This document shows, piece after piece, positions 26,252 to 35,219 of a stretch of DNA of 64,000 nucleotides; position 1 is the stretch's first letter; the number at the start of each line of letters is the position of its first letter. The notes under the pieces were generated by a model. The model was not told where the DNA came from and made no database searches. It saw only the letters and a list, made by a program, of their open reading frames with translations. The DNA is from Oxalobacter formigenes (GTDB lineage Bacteria; Pseudomonadota; Gammaproteobacteria; Burkholderiales; Burkholderiaceae_D). The position numbers were made by a program, and so were the translations under genes. Location: NCBI RefSeq assembly GCF_027158485.1, contig NZ_JAMKYJ010000013.1; one strand, written 5' to 3'.

Positions 26252-27442
26252 ATGGACTTGTCAGGCAAAAAAATATTACTCGGGTTAACCGGCGGGATCG
26301 CCTGTTACAAATCGGCTGAATTTGCCCGCGCCATGATAAAGGAAGGCGCAACCGTTCAGGTCGTCATGACCGATGGGGCGAAAGAATTCATTACGCCACT
26401 CACCATGCAGGCATTGACCGGTCATACCGTTTATTCAAACCAGTGGGATGACCAGCCTGACAACAAGATGCCGCATATCGATTTGACCCGTCAGGCAGAT
26501 GCCGTCGTTATTGCACCCTGTACCGCCAATTTCATGAGCAAGCTGGCCAATGGCCTTGGCGACGACCTCTTGTCGACCCTGTGCCTCGCACGTCCCGCAC
26601 ATATTCCATTCATCGTCGCACCGGCCATGAATGCAGAAATGTGGAAAAAACCGGCGACACAGAGAAACCTCAACCAGATAAAAGAAGATGGTGCTCTTGT
26701 TATGGGCCCCGCGTCCGGATTTCAGGCCTGCGGTGAAATCGGCGACGGCCGTATGCTTGAACCGGCCCAGATGCTCGAGGAAGTGATCGCCGCATTGCAA
26801 CCTAAAGTCTTGAAAAACAGGCGAATCCTGATTACAGCCGGCCCGACGTTTGAACCGATCGATCCGGTTCGTGGCATCACAAACCGATCGTCCGGCAAAA
26901 TGGGATACGCCATCGCGCGTGCTGCCCGTGAAGCGGGAGCATCCGTTACCCTGATTTCCGGACCGACTGCTCTGGATACACCTTACCATGTCAATCGTGT
27001 CGATGTCATGACCGCGATTGAAATGCGCGACGCCGTCATGTCGCATATCAGCCATCAGGACATTTTCATTTCTGTCGCCGCTGTCGCCGATTGGCGCGTT
27101 GCCAATGCCAGCGACCAGAAAATCAAGAAAAACAAAAACGGGGATACCCCCACACTGGAATTTACCGAAAATCCGGATATTCTGGCTTCCATTGCAGCAT
27201 TGCCTGATCCTCCATATTGCGTCGGCTTTGCCGCCGAATCGGAAAAACTGAGGCAACATGCGGAAGAAAAACGCAGGAAAAAGGGTATTCCGCTTCTGGT
27301 CGGCAACATCGGTCACGAAACCTTCGGCAAGGACGACAATACACTCATTCTGTTCGATGACACCGGAACGCTGGAATTGCCGCACGGCAGCAAACAGCTT
27401 CTTGCACGCCAGTTGATCGAACAGATCGCCAAACGACTTTAA
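26252..27442 (+). CDS. coaBC: Phosphopantothenoylcysteine synthase/decarboxylase CoaBC
   Basis: Fusion enzyme of coenzyme A synthesis, 396 residues. The N-terminal FMN-dependent CoaC domain shows GLTGGIACYK, the active-site His75 in MPHIDL, PAMNAEMW (124-131) and the catalytic Cys160 in FQACGEIGDGRM. The C-terminal CoaB domain begins near 190 (ILITAGPTFEPIDPVR) and couples 4'-phosphopantothenate with cysteine using CTP. GGAG precedes the ATG. dut follows after 10 bases, the usual coaBC-dut pair. Confidence 0.97.
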   Translation: MDLSGKKILLGLTGGIACYKSAEFARAMIKEGATVQVVMTDGAKEFITPLTMQALTGHTVYSNQWDDQPDNKMPHIDLTRQADAVVIAPCTANFMSKLANGLGDDLLSTLCLARPAHIPFIVAPAMNAEMWKKPATQRNLNQIKEDGALVMGPASGFQACGEIGDGRMLEPAQMLEEVIAALQPKVLKNRRILITAGPTFEPIDPVRGITNRSSGKMGYAIARAAREAGASVTLISGPTALDTPYHVNRVDVMTAIEMRDAVMSHISHQDIFISVAAVADWRVANASDQKIKKNKNGDTPTLEFTENPDILASIAALPDPPYCVGFAAESEKLRQHAEEKRRKKGIPLLVGNIGHETFGKDDNTLILFDDTGTLELPHGSKQLLARQLIEQIAKRL

Positions 27443-27452
27443 AGAAGTAAAC

Positions 27453-27902
27453 ATGAAAACGATAGATATCAAAATACTGGACGCCAGAATGGGGGAGTAT
27501 TTACCCTCATATGCCACCAGTGGAAGTGCCGGACTGGATTTACGGGCCTGCATCGACGAACCGATGGAAATCATGCCGGGTGAAACGAAACTGATCCCGA
27601 CCGGGCTTGCCATTCATATCGCCGATCCGGGCTACGCTGCGCTGATCCTTCCACGCAGCGGACTTGGCCACAAACACGGCATTGTGCTTGGCAATCTGGT
27701 AGGACTCATCGACTCCGATTATCAGGGACAACTGATGGTGTCTACCTGGAATCGGGGAACGGATGCATTTACCCTGAATCCGATGGAACGGCTCGCCCAG
27801 CTGGTGATCGTTCCCGTTCTTCAGGTCGGCTTCAATGTCGTCGAAGAATTTGAAGAAAGCGACCGTGGCGCTGGCGGATTCGGCAGTACTGGAAAAAAAT
27901 AA
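27453..27902 (+). CDS. dut: dUTP diphosphatase
   Basis: Trimeric dUTPase that hydrolyses dUTP to dUMP, keeping uracil out of DNA and supplying the thymidylate precursor. The 149 residues contain all five motifs: AGLDLRA (26-32), PRSGLG (67-72), GLIDSDYQG (84-92) with the catalytic Asp, RLAQLVI (114-120) and the C-terminal RGAGGFGSTG that closes over the active site. Its stop shares a base with the next start. Confidence 0.97.
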   Translation: MKTIDIKILDARMGEYLPSYATSGSAGLDLRACIDEPMEIMPGETKLIPTGLAIHIADPGYAALILPRSGLGHKHGIVLGNLVGLIDSDYQGQLMVSTWNRGTDAFTLNPMERLAQLVIVPVLQVGFNVVEEFEESDRGAGGFGSTGKK

Positions 27903-29002
27903 TGAATGAGGGTTCAAATAGCATGTTGAAACGCTTGAAATCGCTAAAGAAATTCATCGGGGAACAAAGACTTCTGCCGAAAATTGCCTGTGTTTGCTGC
28001 GTTGCCGTTCTCTCTGCCTGTGCGACGGACTCCAGCTGGTACGGCGAGGAAGCTGAACCGACTATCGAAACAACCGGCGCCAAGAAACTCGAACAAATCG
28101 TTGCCATGCAGGACCGGCTCGACAAGGTCGGCGGAAAACTGCTCATCAGCAATGCCGACCTGTGCCGCAAACAATTGCGCAACCTCCTCGGCTTTTCTGT
28201 CGCCAACAAATATTCCTATTCTCCGGCTTTGGCCAGCATGGCAACGGAAACCTACGGTCTGGGTGAACGCCTGCAGGTCATGAACGTCATTGAAGGCAGT
28301 GGTGCAGCGGCAGCCGGTCTGCGTCATGGCGACCAGTTGCTGAAAATCGACAACCGTAATGTCCCGACAGGCGTCAATGCCGAACGGGACACGGTGGAAA
28401 TGCTCTCTTCCATCGTTTCAAAAAACAAGCCTGTCCGCTTGACCGTACTGAGAAACAAGGCCAGACACAATGTCGTCGTGCCGCTGACCCCATCCTGCGG
28501 TTTCCGTATTGAACTGGGTCATGCCAGCAACGTCAATGCCTATTCCGACGGCAGCCGCATCCTGATTACCCAGGGCATGATGCTGTTTACGAAATCCGAC
28601 CAGGAACTGGCTTATGTGATTGCCAAGGAAATGGCCCATAACGTTCTGGATCACGCCAAATCGATGAATAATACCCGTGCGGCATCGGCCCTGATCGACA
28701 ACCTGATTCACACCAACGCGAACCAGAAGCCTTCGATCAACGCTTCCACTTTGAAGCCGATGTCCAAGAAATTCGACATCGATGCCGATACCCTGAGTCT
28801 GGCCATGGCACTGCGCGCGAATTATGAAATCGACGATGCACCCCGTTTCTGGAAACGGCTGGCTTACCGCTTCCCTGGAACCAACATAAGGAATTACACG
28901 GCACAGCATCCTTCGACTTCAGCCAGAATGGACGCGATGCCACAGTCTGTTACCCGTATCAAAGAGATCGACAGACGGCGCAAGGCACTCGCTGTCAAAT
29001 AG
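27902..29002 (+). CDS. M48-like lipoprotein with PDZ domain, degenerate zinc site
   Basis: Predicted periplasmic lipoprotein of 366 residues. The signal peptide ends in the lipobox LSAC (Cys40), a PDZ-like domain spans about 120-190 (VIEGSGAAAAGLRHGDQLLKID), and an M48-like metallopeptidase region spans about 200-360. The zinc motif HExxH is changed to KEMAH (242-246) and the downstream ExEAD to DIDAD, so protease activity is doubtful. The start overlaps the dut stop (TAATG); an ATG at 27923 with GAGGG upstream also fits. It is the last gene of coaBC-dut, with a terminator after it. Confidence 0.72.
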   Translation: MNEGSNSMLKRLKSLKKFIGEQRLLPKIACVCCVAVLSACATDSSWYGEEAEPTIETTGAKKLEQIVAMQDRLDKVGGKLLISNADLCRKQLRNLLGFSVANKYSYSPALASMATETYGLGERLQVMNVIEGSGAAAAGLRHGDQLLKIDNRNVPTGVNAERDTVEMLSSIVSKNKPVRLTVLRNKARHNVVVPLTPSCGFRIELGHASNVNAYSDGSRILITQGMMLFTKSDQELAYVIAKEMAHNVLDHAKSMNNTRAASALIDNLIHTNANQKPSINASTLKPMSKKFDIDADTLSLAMALRANYEIDDAPRFWKRLAYRFPGTNIRNYTAQHPSTSARMDAMPQSVTRIKEIDRRRKALAVK

Positions 29003-29032
29003 GAATATCGGCAAGCTCCGATAAAGTATCGG

Positions 29033-29074
29033 ATTCGGGAGCTGTTGTACCTCCGACAGCTCCCGGATCTTTTG
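29033..29074 (+). terminator. Terminator of coaBC-dut-M48 unit
   Basis: CGGGAGCTGT (29037-29046) pairs perfectly with ACAGCTCCCG (29057-29066), and GAT/ATC extends the stem past a T:G pair. A short T-run (29071-29074) follows. Confidence 0.7.
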
Positions 29075-29111
29075 AATTCTCCGGTTAAAAGCCATAAGAA
29101 AGGAGTTGAAT

Positions 29112-29900
29112 ATGGACTCCGCACTCATTTGCGCACTCCTTGCCATATTCGCGATCGGTGCGACCAGCATCACGCTGGCTGCCCTGTTATCGTTTTCGAT
29201 ATTGGCGAAAATGATCGAACTGATGATCAGCCTGTCAGTCGGCATGATGTTGTCCACAGCCCTGTTGCATGCCTTGCCTGAAGCGTTCGAAATGCATGTC
29301 GAACCCGACAGGCTGTTCATTACCCTTCTGATCGGATTGCTGGCTTTCTTTCTACTGGAAAAATTCGCCATTCTCCGTCATTCGCACCACCACGAAGGTG
29401 ACGGTCACCATCATGAAGAAGGCTTCGACAAACATGAAGCAGGCCATTCCGGCTGGATGATTCTGGTCGGACACGGCTTTCATTGCATCACGGACGGCAT
29501 CCTGATCGCCGCCGCTTTTTTGACGAATTTTTACCTTGGCCTGATCACGGCGCTGGCGATTCTGGCTCATGAAATTCCCCAGCAGGTCGGCGACTTCATC
29601 GTCCTTTTGAATGCCGGTTTCACACGCAAGCGTGCCCTGCTTTACAGCATGAGCAATACGGTCACCTCCATGACGGGAGCGTTTATCGGCTACTTTACAC
29701 TGGAACGCGCACAAAACCTGATTCCGTATGTTTTGACACTGGCATCGGCGGGTTTTATTTACATCGCTTTAAGCGATCTGATGCCCCAGATGCAGCGACG
29801 CAGCACGATTCGCCAGACGATCCCGCAGATCATTCTGGTTGCCATCGGTATCGGCATTATTTTCCTGATCACGCACAGCCTGCATTCCCATGCACACTGA
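29112..29900 (+). CDS. ZIP-family metal transporter
   Basis: Inner-membrane permease for zinc or other divalent metals, 262 residues with about eight helices. The metal path is visible in GHGFHCITDGILIAAAF (helix 4) and HEIPQQVGDFIV (helix 5). A histidine-rich loop (HSHHHEGDGHHHEE, about 97-110) lies between helices 3 and 4, as in ZIP proteins, and the C-terminus ends in HSLHSHAH. AGGAG six bases before ATG 29112 fixes the start. The specific metal cannot be stated. No Zur or Fur box was recognised upstream. Confidence 0.9.
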   Translation: MDSALICALLAIFAIGATSITLAALLSFSILAKMIELMISLSVGMMLSTALLHALPEAFEMHVEPDRLFITLLIGLLAFFLLEKFAILRHSHHHEGDGHHHEEGFDKHEAGHSGWMILVGHGFHCITDGILIAAAFLTNFYLGLITALAILAHEIPQQVGDFIVLLNAGFTRKRALLYSMSNTVTSMTGAFIGYFTLERAQNLIPYVLTLASAGFIYIALSDLMPQMQRRSTIRQTIPQIILVAIGIGIIFLITHSLHSHAH

Positions 29901-29924
29901 TTGCAGTGACAGCCGGAAAACTGA

Positions 29925-30551
29925 CTAGCGTTCCGTCAATAACAACTTGATTGCCAGACCGATAAACACCGTGCCTGCAAGACGGTTGATCCATCGCTGA
30001 ATTCTTTGTGAACGGCTGAGCCACTCGCCCAGTGAACCGGCGGCCAATGCAATGGCACCAAAAACCAGAATGGCGGAAAGGATGAAAACAGCCCCGAGGA
30101 TCAGCATCTGGATCGTAATGGAACCCCGTGCCGGATTGGCAAACTGCGGAAGAAACGCCAGAAAGAAAATGCTCACCTTGGGATTGGTGATATTCATGAA
30201 AATGCCGCGCCGGTAAAGCTGGCCGCCTTGCATGACAGATCCGCTTTTTCCTTCAATCGCCGTCGCACCACTCCGGAACGCCCCCCAGGCCAGATAAATC
30301 AGATAAAGTGCGCCCGCCACTTTCAGCATAGTGAATGCAATTTCCGACGTTTTGAAAATGACGGCCACGCCAAGTGCAACGGCTGTCGTATGAAACAAGA
30401 GTCCCGTGCACAGTCCAAGCACGACCAGAATGCCGGCTTTTCTCCCTTGCAGTGCCGACTGTGTCAGAACGAAAATATTGTCGGGGCCAGGTGCGATGGC
30501 AAGAATCAGGCATGCAATAAAATAAGTGCCCAGAACGTCCAGAGGAATCAT
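29925..30551 (-). CDS. LysE/RhtB-family amino acid exporter
   Basis: Membrane exporter of 208 residues with about six helices. The family signature APGPDNIFVLTQSALQGRKAG at 20-40 and the central NPKVSIFFLAFLPQF near 122-136 are intact. Members export homoserine, threonine, lysine or related amino acids; the substrate here cannot be assigned. It converges with the ZIP gene and is separated from it by 24 bases. It is divergent from rplM. Confidence 0.92.
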   Translation of the reverse strand: MIPLDVLGTYFIACLILAIAPGPDNIFVLTQSALQGRKAGILVVLGLCTGLLFHTTAVALGVAVIFKTSEIAFTMLKVAGALYLIYLAWGAFRSGATAIEGKSGSVMQGGQLYRRGIFMNITNPKVSIFFLAFLPQFANPARGSITIQMLILGAVFILSAILVFGAIALAAGSLGEWLSRSQRIQRWINRLAGTVFIGLAIKLLLTER

Positions 30552-30685
30552 GTCGAATTTGAAAACGGGTTACCGGAACGGAAAGAATACCCCATCGGCG
30601 CGCCCATTAAAATCGTTTTGGGCCTTCACCACCCCCTTGCTTATTGGAAATGACGCTGAAATGCGTCGTTTTTTTCCATACTTGA

Positions 30686-30715
30686 TTGACGACAAGTTAT
30701 TGAAACGTCTATAAT
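30686..30715 (+). promoter_or_regulatory. rplM-rpsI promoter
   Basis: TTGACG (30686-30691) and a perfect TATAAT (30710-30715) are 18 bases apart, among the best sigma-70 matches in the window. The leader to rplM is about 100 bases. In E. coli L13 represses its own mRNA through the leader; whether this leader folds similarly was not established. Confidence 0.75.
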
Positions 30716-30820
30716 TTCGTTCTTTCCAATCGCTCAGGAAAATAACAGAAGGCTGTGTCTACCTTTTAATTCAGGCGGAACCACCCATTAGAGCGAATCA
30801 ACATCACAGGAAGTTTTATT

Positions 30821-31249
30821 ATGAAAACCTTTTCCGCAAAGGACAGTGAAGTCCAGCGTGACTGGTATGTGATTGACGCAACCGATAAGGTACTCGGCCG
30901 TGTCGCCAGCGAAGTGGCACACCGTTTGCGTGGCAAGCACAAACCGGAATTTACACCTCATGTCGATACCGGCGATTTCATCATCGTTATCAACGCCAGC
31001 AAGCTGCGCGTTACCGGAAACAAGATGACCGATAAAAAATATTATCGTCACAGCGGTTTCCCGGGCGGCATCTACGAAACGTCTTTTGAAAAAATGCAAC
31101 AGCGTTTCCCTGGCCGTGCGCTTGAAAAAGCTGTCAAGGGCATGCTTCCAAAGGGACCTTTGGGCTATGCCATGATCAAAAAGCTGAAAGTGTATGCGGA
31201 TGAAACTCATCCACACAGCGCCCAACAGCCAAAGCCACTTGAAATCTAA
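30821..31249 (+). CDS. rplM: Large-subunit ribosomal protein L13
   Basis: 142 residues, the same length as E. coli L13, an early assembly protein of the 50S subunit. It opens MKTFSAKDSEVQRDWYVIDA and contains GKHKPEFTPHVDTGDFI and the C-terminal KGMLPKGPLGYAMIKKLKVY typical of L13. AGGAAG precedes the ATG. rpsI follows after 9 bases, the universal pair. Confidence 0.98.
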   Translation: MKTFSAKDSEVQRDWYVIDATDKVLGRVASEVAHRLRGKHKPEFTPHVDTGDFIIVINASKLRVTGNKMTDKKYYRHSGFPGGIYETSFEKMQQRFPGRALEKAVKGMLPKGPLGYAMIKKLKVYADETHPHSAQQPKPLEI

Positions 31250-31258
31250 GGAGCAGAC

Positions 31259-31651
31259 ATGATCGGTAACTACAATTACGGAACCGGCCGTCGCAAAAGC
31301 GCAGTGGCTCGTGTTTTCATCAAAGCAGGCTCCGGCAAAATCACCGTTAACGGCAAACCGGCTAACGAATATTTTTCCCGCGAAACCGGCCTGATGGTCA
31401 TTCGCCAGCCTCTGGAACTGACCGAAAACCTCGAACGTTTCGACATTCTCGTCAACGTCAAGGGTGGCGGTGAATCCGGTCAGGCAGGTGCAGTCCGTCA
31501 CGGTATCAGTCGCGCTCTGGTTGACTACGACGCAGCCCTGAAATCAGCACTGTCCAAGGCAGGTTTCATTACCCGCGACGCACGTGAAGTAGAACGTAAA
31601 AAAGTTGGCCTGCGCAAAGCCCGCCGCGCCAAACAGTTCTCCAAACGTTAA
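31259..31651 (+). CDS. rpsI: Small-subunit ribosomal protein S9
   Basis: 130 residues, full length. The opening YGTGRRKSAVARVFIKAGSG and the basic C-terminal tail RKKVGLRKARRAKQFSKR, which reaches the P-site tRNA, are diagnostic. AAGGAG lies six bases before the ATG. A terminator follows at 31697. Confidence 0.98.
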   Translation: MIGNYNYGTGRRKSAVARVFIKAGSGKITVNGKPANEYFSRETGLMVIRQPLELTENLERFDILVNVKGGGESGQAGAVRHGISRALVDYDAALKSALSKAGFITRDAREVERKKVGLRKARRAKQFSKR

Positions 31652-31696
31652 TACCCTACTTTACGGTATCGGTTCTAACCGCATATTCGTATTTTC

Positions 31697-31730
31697 AAAG
31701 TCGTCTGGCTTCGGTCAGGCGACTTTTTTT
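31697..31730 (+). terminator. Terminator after rpsI
   Basis: AAAGTCGTCTG (31697-31707) pairs with CAGGCGACTTT (31716-31726) through one T:G pair and an 8-base loop, followed by more Ts. Confidence 0.88.
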
Positions 31731-31809
31731 CTGATTTTTTCCTGCGGGCAAACCGGGACTAATCCCGTTACAATACTGTTCGTGTTTTCTTTTCTAGAGT
31801 GAGGTCGGA

Positions 31810-32859
31810 ATGATCAAAGTCGGCATTGTCGGTGGCTCGGGATATACCGGAGTCGAATTGCTGCGCATACTGTCAGCCCATCCGGAAGTCCGGTTAACCA
31901 CCATTACCGCCAGAGGCGATAACGGCACAAAAGTAGCCGACATGTTTCCGTCCTTGCGCGGCATCGTCGATCTGGCTTTTGTCGCTCCGGAAGAATCGAA
32001 CCTGAAAGATTGCGACGTCGTTTTCTTCGCCACCCCTCATGGCGTTGCCATGTCGCACGCAAAAGAACTGCTGGACGCTGGCGTTAAAATTATCGATCTT
32101 GCCGCAGACTTCAGACTGAAAGACACGGCCGAATTCGAAAAATGGTACGGCATGCCCCATGCCTGCCCGGACATTCTTTCAGAAGCGGTTTACGGCCTCG
32201 TTGAAGTCAATCGTGAAGCGATCAAAAAAGCGCGTGTCGTCGGGCTGGCTGGTTGCTACCCTACCTCCGTGCAGCTTGGCTTCGCGCCATTGCTGACACA
32301 GGGAAAAGCGCTGGTCAACGAATCCGCCCTTATCGCCGATTGCAAATCCGGCGTTTCCGGTGCAGGACGAAGGGCCGCTGTCGGCACTCTTTTCCCTGAA
32401 TCATCGGACAATTTCCACGCTTATGGCGTCAAGGGACATCGCCATTTGCCTGAAATCGTTCAGGGCCTGAAAGCCCTGACAGGCAACACACGGGATATCG
32501 GTTTGACCTTCGTGCCGCATCTGACCCCGATGATCCGTGGCATTCATTCGACGCTTTACGCCACCCTGACACCGGAAGCCAGAGACATCGATTTTCAGGC
32601 CCTGTATGAAAACCATTATCGCAACGACCCGTTTGTCGACGTGATGCCTGCCGGTTCGCATCCGGAAACGCGTTCCGTTCGCGCGTCAAATTACCTGCGT
32701 ATTGCGGTGCATCGTCCCGGAAACAGCGACACGCTGGTCATTCTGGTCGTGGAAGACAATCTGGTCAAAGGCGCCGCTGGCCAGGGCGTCCAGAGCATGA
32801 ACCTGATGTTCGGCCTCGATGAAACGACTGGCCTGAAACAGGTTCCCGTCTTGCCATGA
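31810..32859 (+). CDS. argC: N-acetyl-gamma-glutamyl-phosphate reductase
   Basis: Third step of arginine synthesis: NADPH reduction of N-acetylglutamyl phosphate to the semialdehyde. The 349 residues start with the Rossmann motif VGIVGGSGYTGVELLR. The catalytic cysteine is in VGLAGCYPTSVQLG near 150, and HRHLPEI and FVPHLTPMIRGI near 215-245 are conserved substrate segments. GAGG precedes the ATG. It lies between rpsI and erpA as in other betaproteobacteria. Confidence 0.97.
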   Translation: MIKVGIVGGSGYTGVELLRILSAHPEVRLTTITARGDNGTKVADMFPSLRGIVDLAFVAPEESNLKDCDVVFFATPHGVAMSHAKELLDAGVKIIDLAADFRLKDTAEFEKWYGMPHACPDILSEAVYGLVEVNREAIKKARVVGLAGCYPTSVQLGFAPLLTQGKALVNESALIADCKSGVSGAGRRAAVGTLFPESSDNFHAYGVKGHRHLPEIVQGLKALTGNTRDIGLTFVPHLTPMIRGIHSTLYATLTPEARDIDFQALYENHYRNDPFVDVMPAGSHPETRSVRASNYLRIAVHRPGNSDTLVILVVEDNLVKGAAGQGVQSMNLMFGLDETTGLKQVPVLP

Positions 32860-32927
32860 GGCGTGACAAACAGGATTTTCCGATCGTGTTTATAATAAAC
32901 ACCATCTTTTAAATACCGGAGTAAAAA

Positions 32928-33278
32928 ATGAGTGACAATCAAGACGTGCCAGCACCGATCAACTTTACGGACAGCGCCGCCAAAAAAGTGGCCGAACTGA
33001 TCGCCGAAGAAGGCAATCCAAATCTGAAACTACGCGTTTTCGTACAGGGCGGAGGATGCTCCGGATTCCAGTACGGTTTCACTTTCGATGAAAAAGTGAA
33101 CGAAGACGACACCTCCATGATGAAAGACGGCGTCGAGCTGCTTATCGACCCGATGAGCTATCAATATCTGGTCGGAGCCGAAATCGATTACAAGGAAGAC
33201 ATCAACGGCGCCCAGTTCGTTATCAAGAACCCGAACGTCACCTCCACCTGTGGTTGTGGTTCTTCATTCGCACCTTAA
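32928..33278 (+). CDS. erpA: Iron-sulfur insertion protein ErpA
   Basis: A-type carrier of 116 residues that delivers [Fe-S] clusters to target enzymes. The three ligand cysteines are seen in GGGCSGFQYGF and STCGCGSSF at the C-terminus. It is distinct from IscA at 35.6 kb, which has the shorter form. GGAG precedes the ATG. In this window likely clients include the formate dehydrogenase and its ferredoxins. Confidence 0.95.
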   Translation: MSDNQDVPAPINFTDSAAKKVAELIAEEGNPNLKLRVFVQGGGCSGFQYGFTFDEKVNEDDTSMMKDGVELLIDPMSYQYLVGAEIDYKEDINGAQFVIKNPNVTSTCGCGSSFAP

Positions 33279-33293
33279 GTACCGGTTTCCCTG

Positions 33294-33322
33294 AAAAGGA
33301 CGCTTGAATGCGTCCTTTTTTT
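33294..33322 (+). terminator. Terminator after erpA
   Basis: AAAAGGACGC (33294-33303) and GCGTCCTTTT (33310-33319) form a perfect 10-base-pair stem around TTGAAT, ending in a T-run. Confidence 0.92.
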
Positions 33323-33394
33323 GTCGCCTTTAACAGACAGAACAACGACATGGGACGGCTTTATCAACTTCAGCAACATTTTCCCACCTTTGAT

Positions 33395-33429
33395 ATACTT
33401 GACTAAAATATTCAACTAATCGAGAATAC
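33395..33429 (+). promoter_or_regulatory. iscR promoter with type 1 IscR box
   Basis: Bases 33395-33419 match the type 1 IscR site (ATA-S-YY-GACT...GTC-RRS-TAT) at all but two positions, reading ATACTTGACT then AAAATATTCAACTAA. TTGACT (33399-33404) can act as -35 with a weak GAGAAT -10 17 bases later. The box covers the -35, so [2Fe-2S]-IscR should repress its own operon. Confidence 0.75.
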
Positions 33430-33450
33430 GCATCTTTAATCGGGTATACC

Positions 33451-33918
33451 ATGCGACTGACAACCAAAGGACGATTTGCCGTTACTGCCATGATCGATCT
33501 GACCCGCCATCAGGAAACAGGCCCTGTTTCCCTTGCCGGCATCAGCGAACGACAGGATATTTCCGTCGCATACCTTGAGCAGCTTTTTTCAAAACTACGC
33601 CGAAAAAATCTGGTCAAATCCATACGCGGACCGGGAGGTGGTTATATTCTGGCAAACGATGCTGCCGATATTACGGTAGCCGATATCGTTTTTGCGGTCG
33701 ATGAACCGCTGGACGTCACCCGTTGCGGTGGAAACGGCAATTGCGCCAGGGGAAGCATCAAATGCATTTCCCACAATTTATGGGCCAGCCTGAACGAAAA
33801 AATTATTGACTATCTGGAGTCGGTACCTTTATCTGAGCTTTCACAAACGATGCCATCGACAGCGAAGAAGAAAAACGGCACGGACAGTACGTTACTTTTT
33901 GCAAAACCGGCAGAATAA
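33451..33918 (+). CDS. iscR: Iron-sulfur cluster regulator IscR
   Basis: Rrf2-family repressor that senses cluster status with a [2Fe-2S] cluster. The 155 residues have an N-terminal winged helix (MRLTTKGRFAVTAMIDL, then recognition helix SVAYLEQLFSKLRR) and cluster ligands Cys92, Cys98, Cys105 and His108; the spacing between the second and third cysteine is one residue longer than in E. coli (92, 98, 104, His107). It heads the isc operon and has an IscR box 30 bases upstream. Confidence 0.96.
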   Translation: MRLTTKGRFAVTAMIDLTRHQETGPVSLAGISERQDISVAYLEQLFSKLRRKNLVKSIRGPGGGYILANDAADITVADIVFAVDEPLDVTRCGGNGNCARGSIKCISHNLWASLNEKIIDYLESVPLSELSQTMPSTAKKKNGTDSTLLFAKPAE

Positions 33919-33930
33919 AAGGAAAAGAGC

Positions 33931-35196
33931 ATGACCAATCCATCCACACCAAGCCAATGCAGCATTTTGAAGGAAATCTCGCGGGAATCCTCTCATCCTG
34001 TATACATGGATTATTCAGCCACGACGCCGGTCGATCCCCGCGTGGCTGAAAAGATGATTCCCTATTTGTGCGAAAAATTCGGCAATCCTGCCTCCAACAG
34101 CCATATGTATGGCTGGGAAGCGGAGGCAGCCGTTGAAGAAGCACGCTCTCAGGTTGCCGCCCTGATCAATGCCGACCCGCGTGAAATCGTCTGGACGTCT
34201 GGCGCGACCGAAGCGAATAATCTTGCACTGAAAGGCGCCGCCCAGTTTTACAAGACAAAGGGCAAGCACATCATCACTGTCAAGACGGAACATAAATCCG
34301 TTCTGGATACGTTCCGCGAACTGGAACGCGAAGGTTTCGAAGCCACTTATCTCGACCCGCAGGAAAACGGCCTGATCACGCTGGAAGCGCTTGAAGAGGC
34401 CATCCGTCCGGACACCATTCTGGTTTCCGTCATGATGGTCAACAATGAAATCGGTGTCATCCAGCCGATTGATGAAATTGCCGAACTGTGCCGTAGCAAG
34501 GGGATCATTTTCCATTGCGACGCCGCACAGGCTGTCGGGAAAATGGAAATCGACCTGCAAAAAACGAAAATCGACCTGATGACGATGACAGCGCATAAAA
34601 TCTGCGGGCCAAAAGGTATCGGCGCCCTGTTTGTCCGGCGTCGTCCCCGCGTCCGTCTGGAAGCCCAGATGCACGGTGGCGGCCATGAACGTGGTATGCG
34701 TTCAGGTACGTTACCGACACACCAGATCGTCGGTATGGGAGAAGCTTATCGCATTGCCAGGGAAGAAATGAAGGAAGAAATCGCCCGCGTGAAAGGGCTG
34801 ATAAAACGTCTGGCTGATGGTTTGAGCCAGATCGAGGCCGTCGTATTCAACGGCGATATGGAACATCGTATCCCCTACAACCTCAACGTCAGTTTCAACT
34901 ACGTCGAAGGCGAATCGATGATGATGGCAATGAAAGGCCTGGCTGTTTCTTCCGGCTCTGCCTGTACTTCCGCCAGCCTTGAACCGTCATACGTTTTGCG
35001 TGCGCTGGGCCGTAGCGACGAGTTGGCTCACAGCTCGATCCGTTTCTCGATCGGGCGCTTCACGACTGAAGAAGAAGTGGATTACGCCATTGACCTCGTC
35101 AAGACGCAGGTCGCCAAACTGCGCGATCTGTCACCCTTGTGGGATATGTACAAGGACGGCATCGATATCAATACCATTCAATGGGCCGCTCACTAA
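33931..35196 (+). CDS. iscS: Cysteine desulfurase IscS
   Basis: PLP enzyme that removes sulfur from cysteine and gives it to IscU, tRNA thiolation proteins and FdhD. The 421 residues exceed the usual 404 by an N-terminal extension of about 20 (the conserved part starts at PVYMDYSATTPVDP). The PLP lysine is in TAHKICGPKG near 222 and the mobile catalytic cysteine in SSGSACTSASLEPSYVL near 347. GGAAAAGAG precedes the ATG. iscU follows after 23 bases. Confidence 0.97.
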   Translation: MTNPSTPSQCSILKEISRESSHPVYMDYSATTPVDPRVAEKMIPYLCEKFGNPASNSHMYGWEAEAAVEEARSQVAALINADPREIVWTSGATEANNLALKGAAQFYKTKGKHIITVKTEHKSVLDTFRELEREGFEATYLDPQENGLITLEALEEAIRPDTILVSVMMVNNEIGVIQPIDEIAELCRSKGIIFHCDAAQAVGKMEIDLQKTKIDLMTMTAHKICGPKGIGALFVRRRPRVRLEAQMHGGGHERGMRSGTLPTHQIVGMGEAYRIAREEMKEEIARVKGLIKRLADGLSQIEAVVFNGDMEHRIPYNLNVSFNYVEGESMMMAMKGLAVSSGSACTSASLEPSYVLRALGRSDELAHSSIRFSIGRFTTEEEVDYAIDLVKTQVAKLRDLSPLWDMYKDGIDINTIQWAAH

Positions 35197-35219
35197 GCCG
35201 ATGTGTAAAGGAATAAAAA

